A stretch of 64,000 nt of DNA from AP-15 sp963700185 (lineage in GTDB: Bacteria > Pseudomonadota > Alphaproteobacteria > ATCC43930 > CGMCC-115725), in the NCBI GenBank assembly GCA_963700185.1, contig CAVOWP010000031.1:434001-498000 (forward strand), read 5' to 3'. The first letter of the stretch is position 1. The number at the start of each line of letters is the position of its first letter. A program made the position numbers and the translations under genes. A model generated the notes under the pieces. The model saw only the letters and a program-made list of their open reading frames with translations, searched no databases and was not told the DNA's origin. This document shows positions 34,877 to 43,397 of this stretch, one piece after another.

Positions 34877-35821
34877 ATGTCAATAGTTGCGCAAGCACAG
34901 CCGCTCGACCTCTCTCGCGAGATGCGGAGCTTTATCGGACGGCATACCGACAAGAGTTTCGACTGGGATGCCTTCCCCGGAAGCCGCGGTTTCCCCGAAT
35001 TGGAGCGGGCGCAGATGCGCTATATCGGCGCCGGCGGGTCGCCCAAAGCCGACGACCCGGGCACACTAAAACCAGGTCGGTTCACGTTGAGCTTGGTGCA
35101 TCAACCTGTCGGCAAGTACGCGGCCTGTCATTCCCATGAGGTCGTCGAACATTTTCTCGTCCTCGAGGGTGTGCTGACAGTCGGCTGGGCGTGGGGCGAC
35201 GAGGTGATCGAGGCACGCTTGGGGCCAAAGGACATGGTGCTGAACAAGGCCGGCCGGCCGCACGGCTTTCGCAACGACGGGGTCGAGCCGGTGTTGATGT
35301 CGATCAGCGTCGGCACGGGCATGCCGAAACCGCCGGTCTATGTCTGCCACCCGCGCGACAGCGATCCGGAGGTCGCCCGCCGTTTCGGCGCCGCGCCGGG
35401 CAAAACCCTCGTCTTCGACCCCGACAGCGACGATCCGCGCCAGCAGGAGTTCGCTCGGCATATCGTGCGTTATGTCGAGCGACGGCCGGTGTGGGATGCC
35501 GGGTTCGCCCGATTGGCCTATGTAGGCGAGGGCGGTGCTCCACCCGGCCAGTATCGGATGGACATGGTCCATCTGCCGAAGGGCGCCGGAGTACGTGGCT
35601 ATTCGCGCCCTGTCGAGGACGCGTATTTTGTCATCGAGGGCTGCATCACTGTCGGCTGGGAGGCGGCCGGGCATACGGTCGAAGAGCGCCTCGGCCCGAA
35701 GGACGTGATCTTCAACCCGGCGGGCCGGGTGCACTATTTCCGCAACGATGGCGTTACCGACGCAGCGTTCACGCTGCTCGTCGGCACCCCAAAGCCGGAT
35801 ATCCGGTTTCAAGCGGCATGA
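34877..35821 (+). CDS. Two-cupin-domain protein
   Basis: 314 residues. Two matching cupin halves are visible: SLVHQPVGKYAACHSHEVVE...LVLEGVLTVGW...GFRNDGVEPV, and MVHLPKGAGVRGYSRPVEDA...VIEGCITVGW...YFRNDGVTDA. The first keeps the His-x-His-type metal site; in the second it is replaced, so only one half may bind metal. Possibly a dioxygenase or binding protein. It is convergent with the luciferase-like gene. Confidence 0.8.
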   Translation: MSIVAQAQPLDLSREMRSFIGRHTDKSFDWDAFPGSRGFPELERAQMRYIGAGGSPKADDPGTLKPGRFTLSLVHQPVGKYAACHSHEVVEHFLVLEGVLTVGWAWGDEVIEARLGPKDMVLNKAGRPHGFRNDGVEPVLMSISVGTGMPKPPVYVCHPRDSDPEVARRFGAAPGKTLVFDPDSDDPRQQEFARHIVRYVERRPVWDAGFARLAYVGEGGAPPGQYRMDMVHLPKGAGVRGYSRPVEDAYFVIEGCITVGWEAAGHTVEERLGPKDVIFNPAGRVHYFRNDGVTDAAFTLLVGTPKPDIRFQAA

Positions 35822-35833
35822 CCATTGCAGACG

Positions 35834-36844
35834 CTAGGTAGCCGGGGCGGGTTCCATCATCGCGCGATGAATTTGCGCAACGATCTCGAATGATCGTTTT
35901 CGTTTTTCGTGGTCGAAGATGCTCGCCGTCACCATAAGCTCGTCGGCGCCGGTTCGGCGGATGAAATCTTCGAGGCCGCGTCGGACGGTCTCCGGCCCCC
36001 CGACGATCGCGCAAGCCTGCGCCTCGTCGAGGATCGCGTGGGCGTACGGATCGAGCCGCGCGTCGAAATCTTCGACCGGCGGCGGCACTCGGCCGCGACG
36101 CCCGGTCCTGTTGTTCAGCGTCGACTGCTGCAATGACGAGAACAGGAACCGCGCCTCGTGGTCCGATTCCGCCGCGACGACGACGGCGCCGAGCATCACA
36201 TGGGGCAGGGCGAGTTGCGCCGAGGGGCGGAACCGCTCGCGGTAGATCGCCATCGCCTGCATCATCATCGCCGGCGCGAAATGCGAGGCGAAGGCGAACG
36301 GCAGGCCCAGATACGCCGCGACTTGTGCGCCGTAGAGGCTGGACCCGAGTATCCAGATCGGCACCTCCAAGCCGGCGCCGGGAACCGCCTGCACCGCCTG
36401 ACCGGGCTCCGCCGGCTGGAAATAGCCCATCAGTTCCACGACGTCCTGGGGAAACTGGTCTATGTCGGCGAGCAGGTTTCGGCGGATGGCCCGGTTGGTA
36501 ATCTGGTCCGACCCTGGCGCGCGGCCCAGGCCCAGCTCGACCCGCCCCGGATGCAAGGCGGCGAGCGTGCCGAACTGTTCAGCAATCACCAGCGGGGCGT
36601 GGTTCGGCAGCATGATGCCGCCGGCGCCGATCCGGATACTGCTCGTGCCGGCCGCGACATGGGCGAGGGCCACCGCCGTCGCTGCGCTCGCAATTCCCGG
36701 CAGGTTATGGTGCTCTGCCATCCAGAAGCGCCGATAGCCGAGCTCCTCGACATGACGCGCGAGGTCGAGCGAATTCCGCAATGCCTGCCCGGCATCGCCG
36801 CCTTCGGTGATCGGCGAGAGATCGAGAACGGAGAGAGGAACCAT
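35834..36844 (-). CDS. LLM class flavin-dependent monooxygenase (luciferase-like)
   Basis: 336 residues. MVPLSVLDLSPITEGGDAGQ, YRRFWMAEHHNLPGIASAAT, IRIGAGGIMLPNHAPLVIAE and RVELGLGRAPGSDQ are typical of the bacterial luciferase-like group often annotated as alkane monooxygenase. It would use FMNH2 from a reductase. Substrate unknown. It lies 47 bases downstream of the PEP-mutase-family gene on the same strand. Confidence 0.9.
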   Translation of the reverse strand: MVPLSVLDLSPITEGGDAGQALRNSLDLARHVEELGYRRFWMAEHHNLPGIASAATAVALAHVAAGTSSIRIGAGGIMLPNHAPLVIAEQFGTLAALHPGRVELGLGRAPGSDQITNRAIRRNLLADIDQFPQDVVELMGYFQPAEPGQAVQAVPGAGLEVPIWILGSSLYGAQVAAYLGLPFAFASHFAPAMMMQAMAIYRERFRPSAQLALPHVMLGAVVVAAESDHEARFLFSSLQQSTLNNRTGRRGRVPPPVEDFDARLDPYAHAILDEAQACAIVGGPETVRRGLEDFIRRTGADELMVTASIFDHEKRKRSFEIVAQIHRAMMEPAPAT

Positions 36845-36891
36845 GGGATGACTATCCCACCGGACGCAGTAGACCGAAAGCCCCGCTTGCT

Positions 36892-37755
36892 TTAGCGAGG
36901 GTCCGGCCAGCGCGCATCCCTGGCGAGGTAGTCCGCCGAGCGGATAGCCGTCGCCAGTTCCGACGGGCTCGCCATCGGCGGCTTCGCGCCGCCCTTTAGC
37001 CCGCCGAGAGCCGCGCGCACCGCTTGCACGGTCGCGGCGAGGATCTCCTGTGGGTACACGACGATTTTGATGCCCATCCGTTCCAATTCCGCGTCGCCGG
37101 GCATGAAGTGCTTACCGGCGGGCGAGACGACGGCGAGGGACGGTTTGCCGTTGCAGGCTGCCACCGCGGCGCGCATCTCCGCCTCGGTCTGAGGCGAGTC
37201 CAGAAACAAAATGTCGGCGCCCTCGACGACGAACGCTTTCAGCCGCGTCAATGCCTCATCGAACCCGCGGGAGGTGCGGGCGTCGGTTCGAGCGAGCAAC
37301 AGGATGCCTTCCTCGCGGCATGCCTCAACGGCGGCGCGGCAGCGCAGGATGGCGGCGTCGCGCTCGATTACCAGTTTGGCCCCGCTATGGCCGAGCGGGC
37401 GAGGCCAAACCTTGTCTTCGATCAGCACCGCGGCGGCGCCCCGGCGGGCGTAAACGCGGATCGTCTTCTGCACGGCGAGCGTATTGCCATAGCCTGTATC
37501 GCCATCGGCCAACCACAGCACATTCGGCGCAGCGGCGATGATGGACTCGATCGCGTCGGCCATTTCAGGAAAAGTCAGCAGGTCCATGTCGGGCATGGCG
37601 AGACGCATGGCCGAGATGCTGGAGCCGGAGATAAAGGCGGTGCGGAAGCCGGCTTCCTCGATCAATCGAGCGCCCATGCCGTCGCCGCAGCCGGCCATGA
37701 TTTGGAGTCCGGGTTGGTCGAGAAGCGCCTTCATCGCGGCGGCCTGCGGACGCAT
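36892..37755 (-). CDS. Isocitrate lyase/PEP mutase family protein
   Basis: 287 residues from ATG 37755 (the frame is open further upstream, without conserved sequence). LADGDTGYGN and LLLARTDARTSRGFDEAL are the metal and substrate loops; VLIEDKVWPRPLGHSGAKLV is near the active-site lid. Family members cleave or form C-C or C-P bonds (2-methylisocitrate lyase, oxaloacetate decarboxylase). The lyase Cys loop KKCGH is not present (PRPLGHSG instead), which favours an oxaloacetate-decarboxylase-like role. Same strand as neighbours on both sides. Confidence 0.85.
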   Translation of the reverse strand: MRPQAAAMKALLDQPGLQIMAGCGDGMGARLIEEAGFRTAFISGSSISAMRLAMPDMDLLTFPEMADAIESIIAAAPNVLWLADGDTGYGNTLAVQKTIRVYARRGAAAVLIEDKVWPRPLGHSGAKLVIERDAAILRCRAAVEACREEGILLLARTDARTSRGFDEALTRLKAFVVEGADILFLDSPQTEAEMRAAVAACNGKPSLAVVSPAGKHFMPGDAELERMGIKIVVYPQEILAATVQAVRAALGGLKGGAKPPMASPSELATAIRSADYLARDARWPDPR

Positions 37756-37778
37756 GATGACTCCTTTGTTGGTGGTGG

Positions 37779-38747
37779 TCAGATCACCTGGTTGCGCAAT
37801 GGCTCTTCGCCGCGCCGGAGGCGCCATAGATTGTCGCGCAGGATCTCGATCACATTGTCCTCGTAACGCCGGGTCTCCCCTGCCGTATGGGGGGTAAGCA
37901 GCACGTGCTCCATTCCCCAAAGCGGCGAGTTCGGCGCGAGCGGCTCCTCTACCGTCACGTCGATGCCGGCGCCGGCGATCCGCTGTGCGGCAAGCGCCTC
38001 GACAAGCGCCGCCTCGTCGACGACCCGTCCGCGGGCGACGTTGACGAGATAGGCCGAGGGTTTCATCCGGTCGAGCGCCTCGGCGTCGACGAGTTTCTCG
38101 GTGTCTTTGGTCAGTGGACAGGTAAGGGCGACAAAATTGGCCTCGGGCAACAGGGACTTGAACTCGCCCATCGAGTGCACGGCGTCCGCCGCGCCACGGC
38201 CGGCGGCCGGATCGCGCCGCAGCCCGACGACGTGCATATCGAAGGCTTTGGCAAGCTGGGCAAGGCGCCCCCCGATCTGCCCCAGCCCGACGACCAGAAG
38301 CATCTTGCCGCCGAGTTCGTCCTCCCGGCGGGAAAGATCGCCGATCATACCGCGCCAGACCCGCTGTGCCTGGTTATCCCGCGCCTCGGGAAGCCGCCGA
38401 CTCAGTGCGAGGATGAGAGCCATCGCGTGCTCCGAGACCGCGCGGTAGTTGACGCTGCGTGCACTGGCGAGGCGGATGCCGCGCTTCTTCAGTTCCTCGA
38501 GCGGAAACTGGTCAGTGCCGGCGCCAATCGCCTGGATGAAGCGGAGCTGGCTTGCGCGGTCGAGAAGGCCATCGCGCCACAACCCCGAGATCACCAGCAC
38601 ATGCGCCCGGCCTACCCGGTCCTCCAAACTCTCGAGATCGCGAACGGCGAAGCTGCCGATGCCGGTATCGAGGGCCGAAAACCGCTCATTCAGTTGATAG
38701 GCGACATGAGCGAAGCAGATCGTGAGCTTGTCGTTAGGGGGAAGCAT
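37779..38747 (-). CDS. D-2-hydroxyacid dehydrogenase
   Basis: 322 residues. The NAD motif is VVGLGQIGGRLAQLAKAF near residue 155; catalytic Arg, Glu and His are in NVARGRVVDEAAL, GIDVTVEEPLAP and LLTPHTAGE. Reduces 2-oxoacids such as glyoxylate or hydroxypyruvate. It lies 23 bases upstream of the PEP-mutase-family gene and may share an operon with it and the luciferase-like gene. Confidence 0.9.
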   Translation of the reverse strand: MLPPNDKLTICFAHVAYQLNERFSALDTGIGSFAVRDLESLEDRVGRAHVLVISGLWRDGLLDRASQLRFIQAIGAGTDQFPLEELKKRGIRLASARSVNYRAVSEHAMALILALSRRLPEARDNQAQRVWRGMIGDLSRREDELGGKMLLVVGLGQIGGRLAQLAKAFDMHVVGLRRDPAAGRGAADAVHSMGEFKSLLPEANFVALTCPLTKDTEKLVDAEALDRMKPSAYLVNVARGRVVDEAALVEALAAQRIAGAGIDVTVEEPLAPNSPLWGMEHVLLTPHTAGETRRYEDNVIEILRDNLWRLRRGEEPLRNQVI

Positions 38748-38763
38748 CGCTTGCCATTAATGC

Positions 38764-40257
38764 CTAGCTGACCGATGTCGGCCGCGGACCGTGCGCCGCC
38801 GCACCTTCGGGGATCTCGTGGTGCCGCTGCCGTTGCCGCTGGACATGCTGCTTCCAGGCAGCGCTGCGATCGCGAATGAAGTCACCGAACTCGTTCGCCG
38901 AGGTGAGCACCGGCGACGCCTCCTCATAATGGCCCTTCTCATTGCGGATTGGCAAGGCGGCGACCCGCGCTGCCTGGATCCGGTCAATCTTCGACGGCGA
39001 CGAAGCATTGGGATGATGACCTGTCGAAACCGGGATCGCGACGCCTTCCAGCGGGTCGTCGTGGCGCGCCGTCCCCAGGGTGAGCACGTCGCCGAGCGTT
39101 GCAGCCGCCCGGTCCCGTTGCGTCAGCCGATCGGTGCCCCAGCGCTCGTGAATGGTCTTGAGAACGGAGGTGTGGTCGATCCGCCCTTGCGCGTTGCGGT
39201 AGACCGTGCCGGCCGCGATCAGGGGTGAGACCAAGACCGCCGGCACGCGCACACCAAAACGGGTGAAATCGAACCCAAATTCTCCGATGGTGCCGTCTCC
39301 GGGCGGCACGGCGTCGGCGGGCGGCGCGACATGGTCGTAGCAGCCGCCATGCTCGTCATAGTTAATGATGAGCAGGGTCGAGGTCCAGTTCTTGCCGTTG
39401 CGCAGCGTGTAATAGACGTTATGAATGAGTTGCTCGCCGGCTGCGACGTCGTAGTTCGGATGCTGGCTATTGCCCGTGACGTCCCAGCTCGGCTCCAAGA
39501 AGGTAAAGGCCGGCAATGTGCCGGCGCTGGCGCGCTCCTGGAAGTCGCGGAAATGCCCGAAATGACTGTCGTCGGCGTTCTGCGTATCGGGGAAATCGTG
39601 ACGGGTCAGCGGATCGCGATTGTAGCCGAAGATCGCCCAATCGAGACTCTTGTCCGAGAGCCGACCAAAGATGCTGGGGGAGGTGGAGATCTTGGTATGG
39701 TCGTCGAGATGCCCTTGCGAGGTCCCCGCCAACGCGAAGGTCCGGTTGGGGATGGTCATTGAAGGAACCGACGAGAACCAAGCGTCACAGACGGCGAAGC
39801 CTTTGGCGAGCCCGGACATTATCGGCAGCAGCGCGGGCGTGTACATACCCATAATCTGGGACGGCTGGGTTCCGGGGAGCGTGTCCTTATAGTGCTTGGC
39901 CAGGTCCGAGGCGATGGCGGCCTTGAAATTGATTACGAAACCCTTGTTGTTTGGAACGGCGCCCGCCCCGGGATCGTCGCTGGAAAACAGCTGATAGTTG
40001 GTGTTGTAAAAGCCTTCTCCCGGATCGGCGCCCGGCATCAGATAGGGATGCTGGTCAGTGGCCTCAATCCGGTAAACCTTAACCTGCCGGCCCAGATCGT
40101 CCGGATTCCATTCATCCCCGGTGAGGCCGTCGAAATCCTGCCCGGCAGGCGATCGATTTCCGCTATCGGCGTAGAGAAAGCCGAGCATGTAATCGAAGGA
40201 TCGGTTCTCCAGCATAAGCTGGACAATATGGTCGATCTTGCCGAGTTGGTTCGCCAT
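38764..40257 (-). CDS. Phospholipase C/acid phosphatase family phosphoesterase (PF04185)
   Basis: 497 residues from ATG 40257 (GGGGGA upstream). IDHIVQLMLENRSFDYMLGF holds the metal-binding Glu-Asn, and LLIINYDEHGGCYDHVAPP and VRVPAVLVSPLIAAGT the remaining site. Such enzymes hydrolyse phosphatidylcholine or phosphomonoesters. No signal peptide is visible, unlike most exported members, so location is uncertain. It stands 16 bases downstream of nothing on its strand and ends 16 bases before the dehydrogenase start. Confidence 0.88.
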   Translation of the reverse strand: MANQLGKIDHIVQLMLENRSFDYMLGFLYADSGNRSPAGQDFDGLTGDEWNPDDLGRQVKVYRIEATDQHPYLMPGADPGEGFYNTNYQLFSSDDPGAGAVPNNKGFVINFKAAIASDLAKHYKDTLPGTQPSQIMGMYTPALLPIMSGLAKGFAVCDAWFSSVPSMTIPNRTFALAGTSQGHLDDHTKISTSPSIFGRLSDKSLDWAIFGYNRDPLTRHDFPDTQNADDSHFGHFRDFQERASAGTLPAFTFLEPSWDVTGNSQHPNYDVAAGEQLIHNVYYTLRNGKNWTSTLLIINYDEHGGCYDHVAPPADAVPPGDGTIGEFGFDFTRFGVRVPAVLVSPLIAAGTVYRNAQGRIDHTSVLKTIHERWGTDRLTQRDRAAATLGDVLTLGTARHDDPLEGVAIPVSTGHHPNASSPSKIDRIQAARVAALPIRNEKGHYEEASPVLTSANEFGDFIRDRSAAWKQHVQRQRQRHHEIPEGAAAHGPRPTSVS

Positions 40258-40364
40258 GGCCGTCCCCCTTGTGGCATGTCTGGAAACAATCAAACCTATC
40301 ATTCAATTAAGAAGGATCGAAGACAGGCTCCTTGGGGCGGCATCCGAGCGTAAAATCGGTTGTC

Positions 40365-41507
40365 CTACGCTGTGCACACGACCCTAACGCCGATGCGCCC
40401 CTGCCAGCCCGAGAAGTCGGGGGCAATGCTGTCGCGGTAGGCAGAGCGGCAAATGGCAGGGTTGTGCGACCACGAGCCGCCGCGCAATATCCTCTGGCTG
40501 TCGGAGGGGCCCGAGAGGTTGGGGCTGCCATCGACGGGGACATCGGCATAATTGGCGCTCGACTTGTCCAGGCAATACTCCCAAACATTGCCGTGCATGT
40601 CGTAGAGACCAAACCGGTTCGGTGGGAATGTGCCCGGAGGCGTCGTTTTGCCTCGGAAAACGCCAATGGGGCCCTCACCATAGGCGCCCGATTTATACCT
40701 CTCGCCGCCATAGATGTCGGAGGCGACGCTCTTGCCGTCGCTTTCGCCGCACACCGCACCGCCAATTCCACAATAGTTCGCCAGCTCGGGGGTGATGGTC
40801 GGCCCGAAATGAAAGGGTCCCATCGTGCCCGCGCGGCAAGCATATTCCCATTCGGCTTCGCTCGGCAGCCGATAGGCCCGCCCGGTGATCGCCGTCAGGC
40901 GCAGGCAAAATTCTTCCGCCTGATGCCAAGTAATGCTCTCGACAGGAAGATCGATGCCCTTAAAGAACGACGAGTTCGGATCAAGGTTTCGGCGGATTTG
41001 GTCGGGATGCGCCAATACTGCCGCAGACCACTGGGCCTGAGTGACGGGCGATGCGCCGATAAAAAACGGAGCGAGCATGACATGGTGCTGCGGACCTTCG
41101 TTGCCCTGGCGTTCCGGCTCATCGACCGGCGAGCCCATCGTGAAACTGCCCCCCGGGATCGAGACCATATCGAGCCCGGCAGCGGAACCGAGACTTTCAG
41201 TGAATACCGCGGCCTTGTATTTTTCCGGCGGGTTCCGGACCCCTTTCGAATCGACGGTTGTAACGTCGAAAGCAATAGTCCGCAGTGGCGGTTTTGATAA
41301 CAGCCTGCGAATGGAAGGTGCGGCGATGATGGCGCCGGTCCCAGCGGCTGCGAGCGCGGCAACTCCCAATGCCTGCCTCCGCGTCACCCTGAGTGGCCGA
41401 CTGAAGAACCGCCGATCTGGGGCTGGTCGCGCCGCCGGCGCAATGGAGGCATTGGGTGCGGCGACAGTAGAGGCGGATTGCTCGAACTCGTGTGCCCTCT
41501 TTGGCAA
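40365..41507 (-). CDS. SUMF1/formylglycine-generating-enzyme domain protein (second half of a TIR-FGE fusion)
   Basis: 380 codons, though the TTG 41507 start is probably artificial. A membrane or Tat-like segment (VTRRQALGVAALAAAGTGAI, about residues 41-60) precedes the FGE-sulfatase domain: MVSIPGGSFTMGSPVDEPER, APFFIGASPVTQAQW, YRLPSEAEWEYACRAGT, FGLYDMHGNVWEYCLD and ILRGGSWSHNPAICRSAYR. The catalytic Cys pair of true FGEs cannot be confirmed, so it may be a binding rather than an oxidising domain. Its N-terminus overlaps the TIR gene in another frame. Confidence 0.8.
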   Translation of the reverse strand: MPKRAHEFEQSASTVAAPNASIAPAARPAPDRRFFSRPLRVTRRQALGVAALAAAGTGAIIAAPSIRRLLSKPPLRTIAFDVTTVDSKGVRNPPEKYKAAVFTESLGSAAGLDMVSIPGGSFTMGSPVDEPERQGNEGPQHHVMLAPFFIGASPVTQAQWSAAVLAHPDQIRRNLDPNSSFFKGIDLPVESITWHQAEEFCLRLTAITGRAYRLPSEAEWEYACRAGTMGPFHFGPTITPELANYCGIGGAVCGESDGKSVASDIYGGERYKSGAYGEGPIGVFRGKTTPPGTFPPNRFGLYDMHGNVWEYCLDKSSANYADVPVDGSPNLSGPSDSQRILRGGSWSHNPAICRSAYRDSIAPDFSGWQGRIGVRVVCTA

Positions 41508-41961
41508 TGTCGAGATTTAGCCGCCTGACCATTTCCGCAAAATCCGACTCCCACCGGTTGTGGCTCAGCTCAAACCCGTTGCGATAAACCAGGTCCCTGA
41601 TATCTGCGGGCAACTGCTCGGGGGCGGGCATATGCGCCCCCTGCACCAGAATCGGCGTGACAACGATGTCGCGCTTGAGCCCCGCTTCGATCTCCAGGCG
41701 CACGAAGTCACCGGGATTGTGTAAGCGTGGTCGGCCCTCTTCGTCTTTGACGTCGGCCCAGTCTCTGCCGATCAGCACCAGCATGAGGTCGCAAGATTCC
41801 AGTGTTTTTTGCAATGCCCCACGGAAGTCACGGCCCAAAGCGATGCTATCCACATCCATGAATACCGAGTTCTTACCCAGCTTGTCTAAAAGTTCGTTGA
41901 ATAACGCCCTGGCCTCACCGGCAGTGATCTCCCTTCTGTAGCTGATGAAGACAGTACTCAT
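41197..41961 (-). CDS. TIR domain protein (frameshifted from the FGE domain)
   Basis: Residues 1-150 are a TIR domain: VFISYRREITAGEARALFNE, VFMDVDSIALGRDF, MLVLIGRDWADV, and DFVRLEIEAGLKRDIVV carrying the likely NADase Glu. After about residue 152 (LNLDIAKEGT, near 41505) the frame runs through FGE sequence in the wrong phase and is meaningless. A single-base shift there would restore one TIR-membrane-FGE protein. TIR domains in bacteria often hydrolyse or cyclise NAD in immunity. Confidence 0.8.
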   Translation of the reverse strand: MSTVFISYRREITAGEARALFNELLDKLGKNSVFMDVDSIALGRDFRGALQKTLESCDLMLVLIGRDWADVKDEEGRPRLHNPGDFVRLEIEAGLKRDIVVTPILVQGAHMPAPEQLPADIRDLVYRNGFELSHNRWESDFAEMVRRLNLDIAKEGTRVRAIRLYCRRTQCLHCAGGATSPRSAVLQSATQGDAEAGIGSCRARSRWDRRHHRRTFHSQAVIKTATADYCFRRYNRRFERGPEPAGKIQGRGIH

Positions 41962-42212
41962 GTAACCTCAACCCCACAGTGCTGTGCGAGCCAGCAATCA
42001 TCTCCCGATCGGACGGTGCGACTCAAGCACAAATTGGTACGGTATTCTTCTTCTGCGAATACGTTCATGGCTTGTGGACAGCAATCACGCGGCACCGAAA
42101 GACAGGCTCCACGTGATGGTCTGGCTTTTGTTCGCCCTCTAATAACATTGCTGGTTAAACCGCACGAAGGTAGGATCTCGTAGGTGTCCAGACAGAAAGA
42201 GAGAGGAGCGCC

Positions 42213-42884
42213 GTGGCTAACTCTATGACGGATTCCTCGGTCGTCCCGATTGATGGCGGTGCTGGAGCCAGGGAGCAAGCCTCGCCAAGGGAGGGCGGCG
42301 AGCCGCTCCATGAGCCAACGGAGCAGCCGGCCCAACTCGAAACTCCACAGGCCGTCGATCATGCTGTAGATGACCCCACAGCAAAGGAACGAGATGCGTT
42401 GGCTGAACGATACTTCAAAAATGACTTGGCTGATCAGAAGACTTGGTACAGCGAGAAAGCCGGCTCGTTCAAGACACGATCTGAATTATTGGCTCTCCTC
42501 ACCATCGTGCTGGGGGCATTGATTACGTTCATCCAGGTGTTTGGGGCTGCACCGTGGGTGCCGATCGTATCGGGGTCGACCGGCGCCATCGTCGCAATCG
42601 CGGCGGGTTGGCAACGCATCGCCCGCTATAGTGAGACTTGGATATCGTATCGGACCGCTTCGGAGCGGATGAAGCGTGAGCGTCGATTGTATACCCACGG
42701 CGCCGGTTCCTACCGTGGATTGCCCCAGCGAGAGGCTTACCTGACGTTCGTAGAAGCCATCGAGGGTATCATTGCCGAAGAACAGAACATATTTTGGCGA
42801 GAGCGCGGAAACCCGCCAACGCCGCCCGTCAATTCCGACGCCAAACTTGCCGGAGGCCCGCGGGGAACTTCTGCCACCCAATAA
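42213..42884 (+). CDS. DUF4231 (SLATT-like) two-TM protein
   Basis: 223 residues from GTG 42213, after GAGAGGAGCG. An acidic, Pro-rich N-terminus (1-60) precedes YFKNDLADQKTWYSEKAGSF, two TM segments (about 91-111 and 114-133: LLALLTIVLGALITFIQVF; IVSGSTGAIVAIAAGW), and the helix ARYSETWISYRTASERMKRE. DUF4231 belongs to the SLATT group, predicted pore or membrane-disrupting effectors coupled to nucleotide-sensing proteins. It diverges from the TIR gene, with about 250 bases between. Confidence 0.78.
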   Translation: MANSMTDSSVVPIDGGAGAREQASPREGGEPLHEPTEQPAQLETPQAVDHAVDDPTAKERDALAERYFKNDLADQKTWYSEKAGSFKTRSELLALLTIVLGALITFIQVFGAAPWVPIVSGSTGAIVAIAAGWQRIARYSETWISYRTASERMKRERRLYTHGAGSYRGLPQREAYLTFVEAIEGIIAEEQNIFWRERGNPPTPPVNSDAKLAGGPRGTSATQ

Positions 42885-42889
42885 AGGAA

Positions 42890-42938
42890 GGGCGATCCGG
42901 AAACAGATGATCGAGGGCGATCCGGAAACAGATGATCG
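42890..42938. repeat. 25-bp tandem duplication
   Basis: GGGCGATCCGGAAACAGATG followed by ATCGA occurs twice head to tail just after the SLATT gene's stop. Recent duplication; no function evident. Confidence 0.8.
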
Positions 42939-42965
42939 CCCGCATCAGATCATGCAGTAAAACTG

Positions 42966-43235
42966 TCAGCCCTTTGCATTGGCGATCGACTGGATCCAGA
43001 TGGCTTCGTTGGCGGCGTAGGTGCCGGGATGGCCGTTGAGCTTGCGAACATACTCGCCGCCGGCATGGTGTAAGCCGATCACTTGCCAATCCGGCGGCTG
43101 CTGCGGCAAGCCTCGGTCGGCCCGCCAAGCGTAATAAACGTTTTGCGTCACGCCCTTGTTGGTGCGCCCACCATGGTCGGCCGGGTCGTCCACAAACCCA
43201 CCCTCCCAGCGCAGAATGAAGGGGAGGGGAGCCAT
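42966..43235 (-). CDS. GH108-type endolysin fragment
   Basis: 89 residues. FILRWEGGFVDDPADHGG followed by RTNKGVTQNVYYAW is the catalytic N-terminus of glycoside hydrolase family 108 (Glu in EGG), usually phage lysozymes of 170-250 residues. Here the rest is replaced by an unrelated 40-residue tail (VRKLNGHPGTYAANEAIWIQ). Probably a truncated prophage remnant. Confidence 0.55.
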   Translation of the reverse strand: MAPLPFILRWEGGFVDDPADHGGRTNKGVTQNVYYAWRADRGLPQQPPDWQVIGLHHAGGEYVRKLNGHPGTYAANEAIWIQSIANAKG

Positions 43236-43397
43236 AAAGGATTGCGATGTGACAGCTTGCTAGCTCGATCCTCCTAAGCTGGACAGGACAGTGCATGACG
43301 GTTTCAGCGAACGATGTGAGGTAGTTCACAATTTAAAAAGCACTTCTTCGTCATGGCTGTCCTGGTCGTCGCAAAGCCAGATTGCCCGATTGACGGC

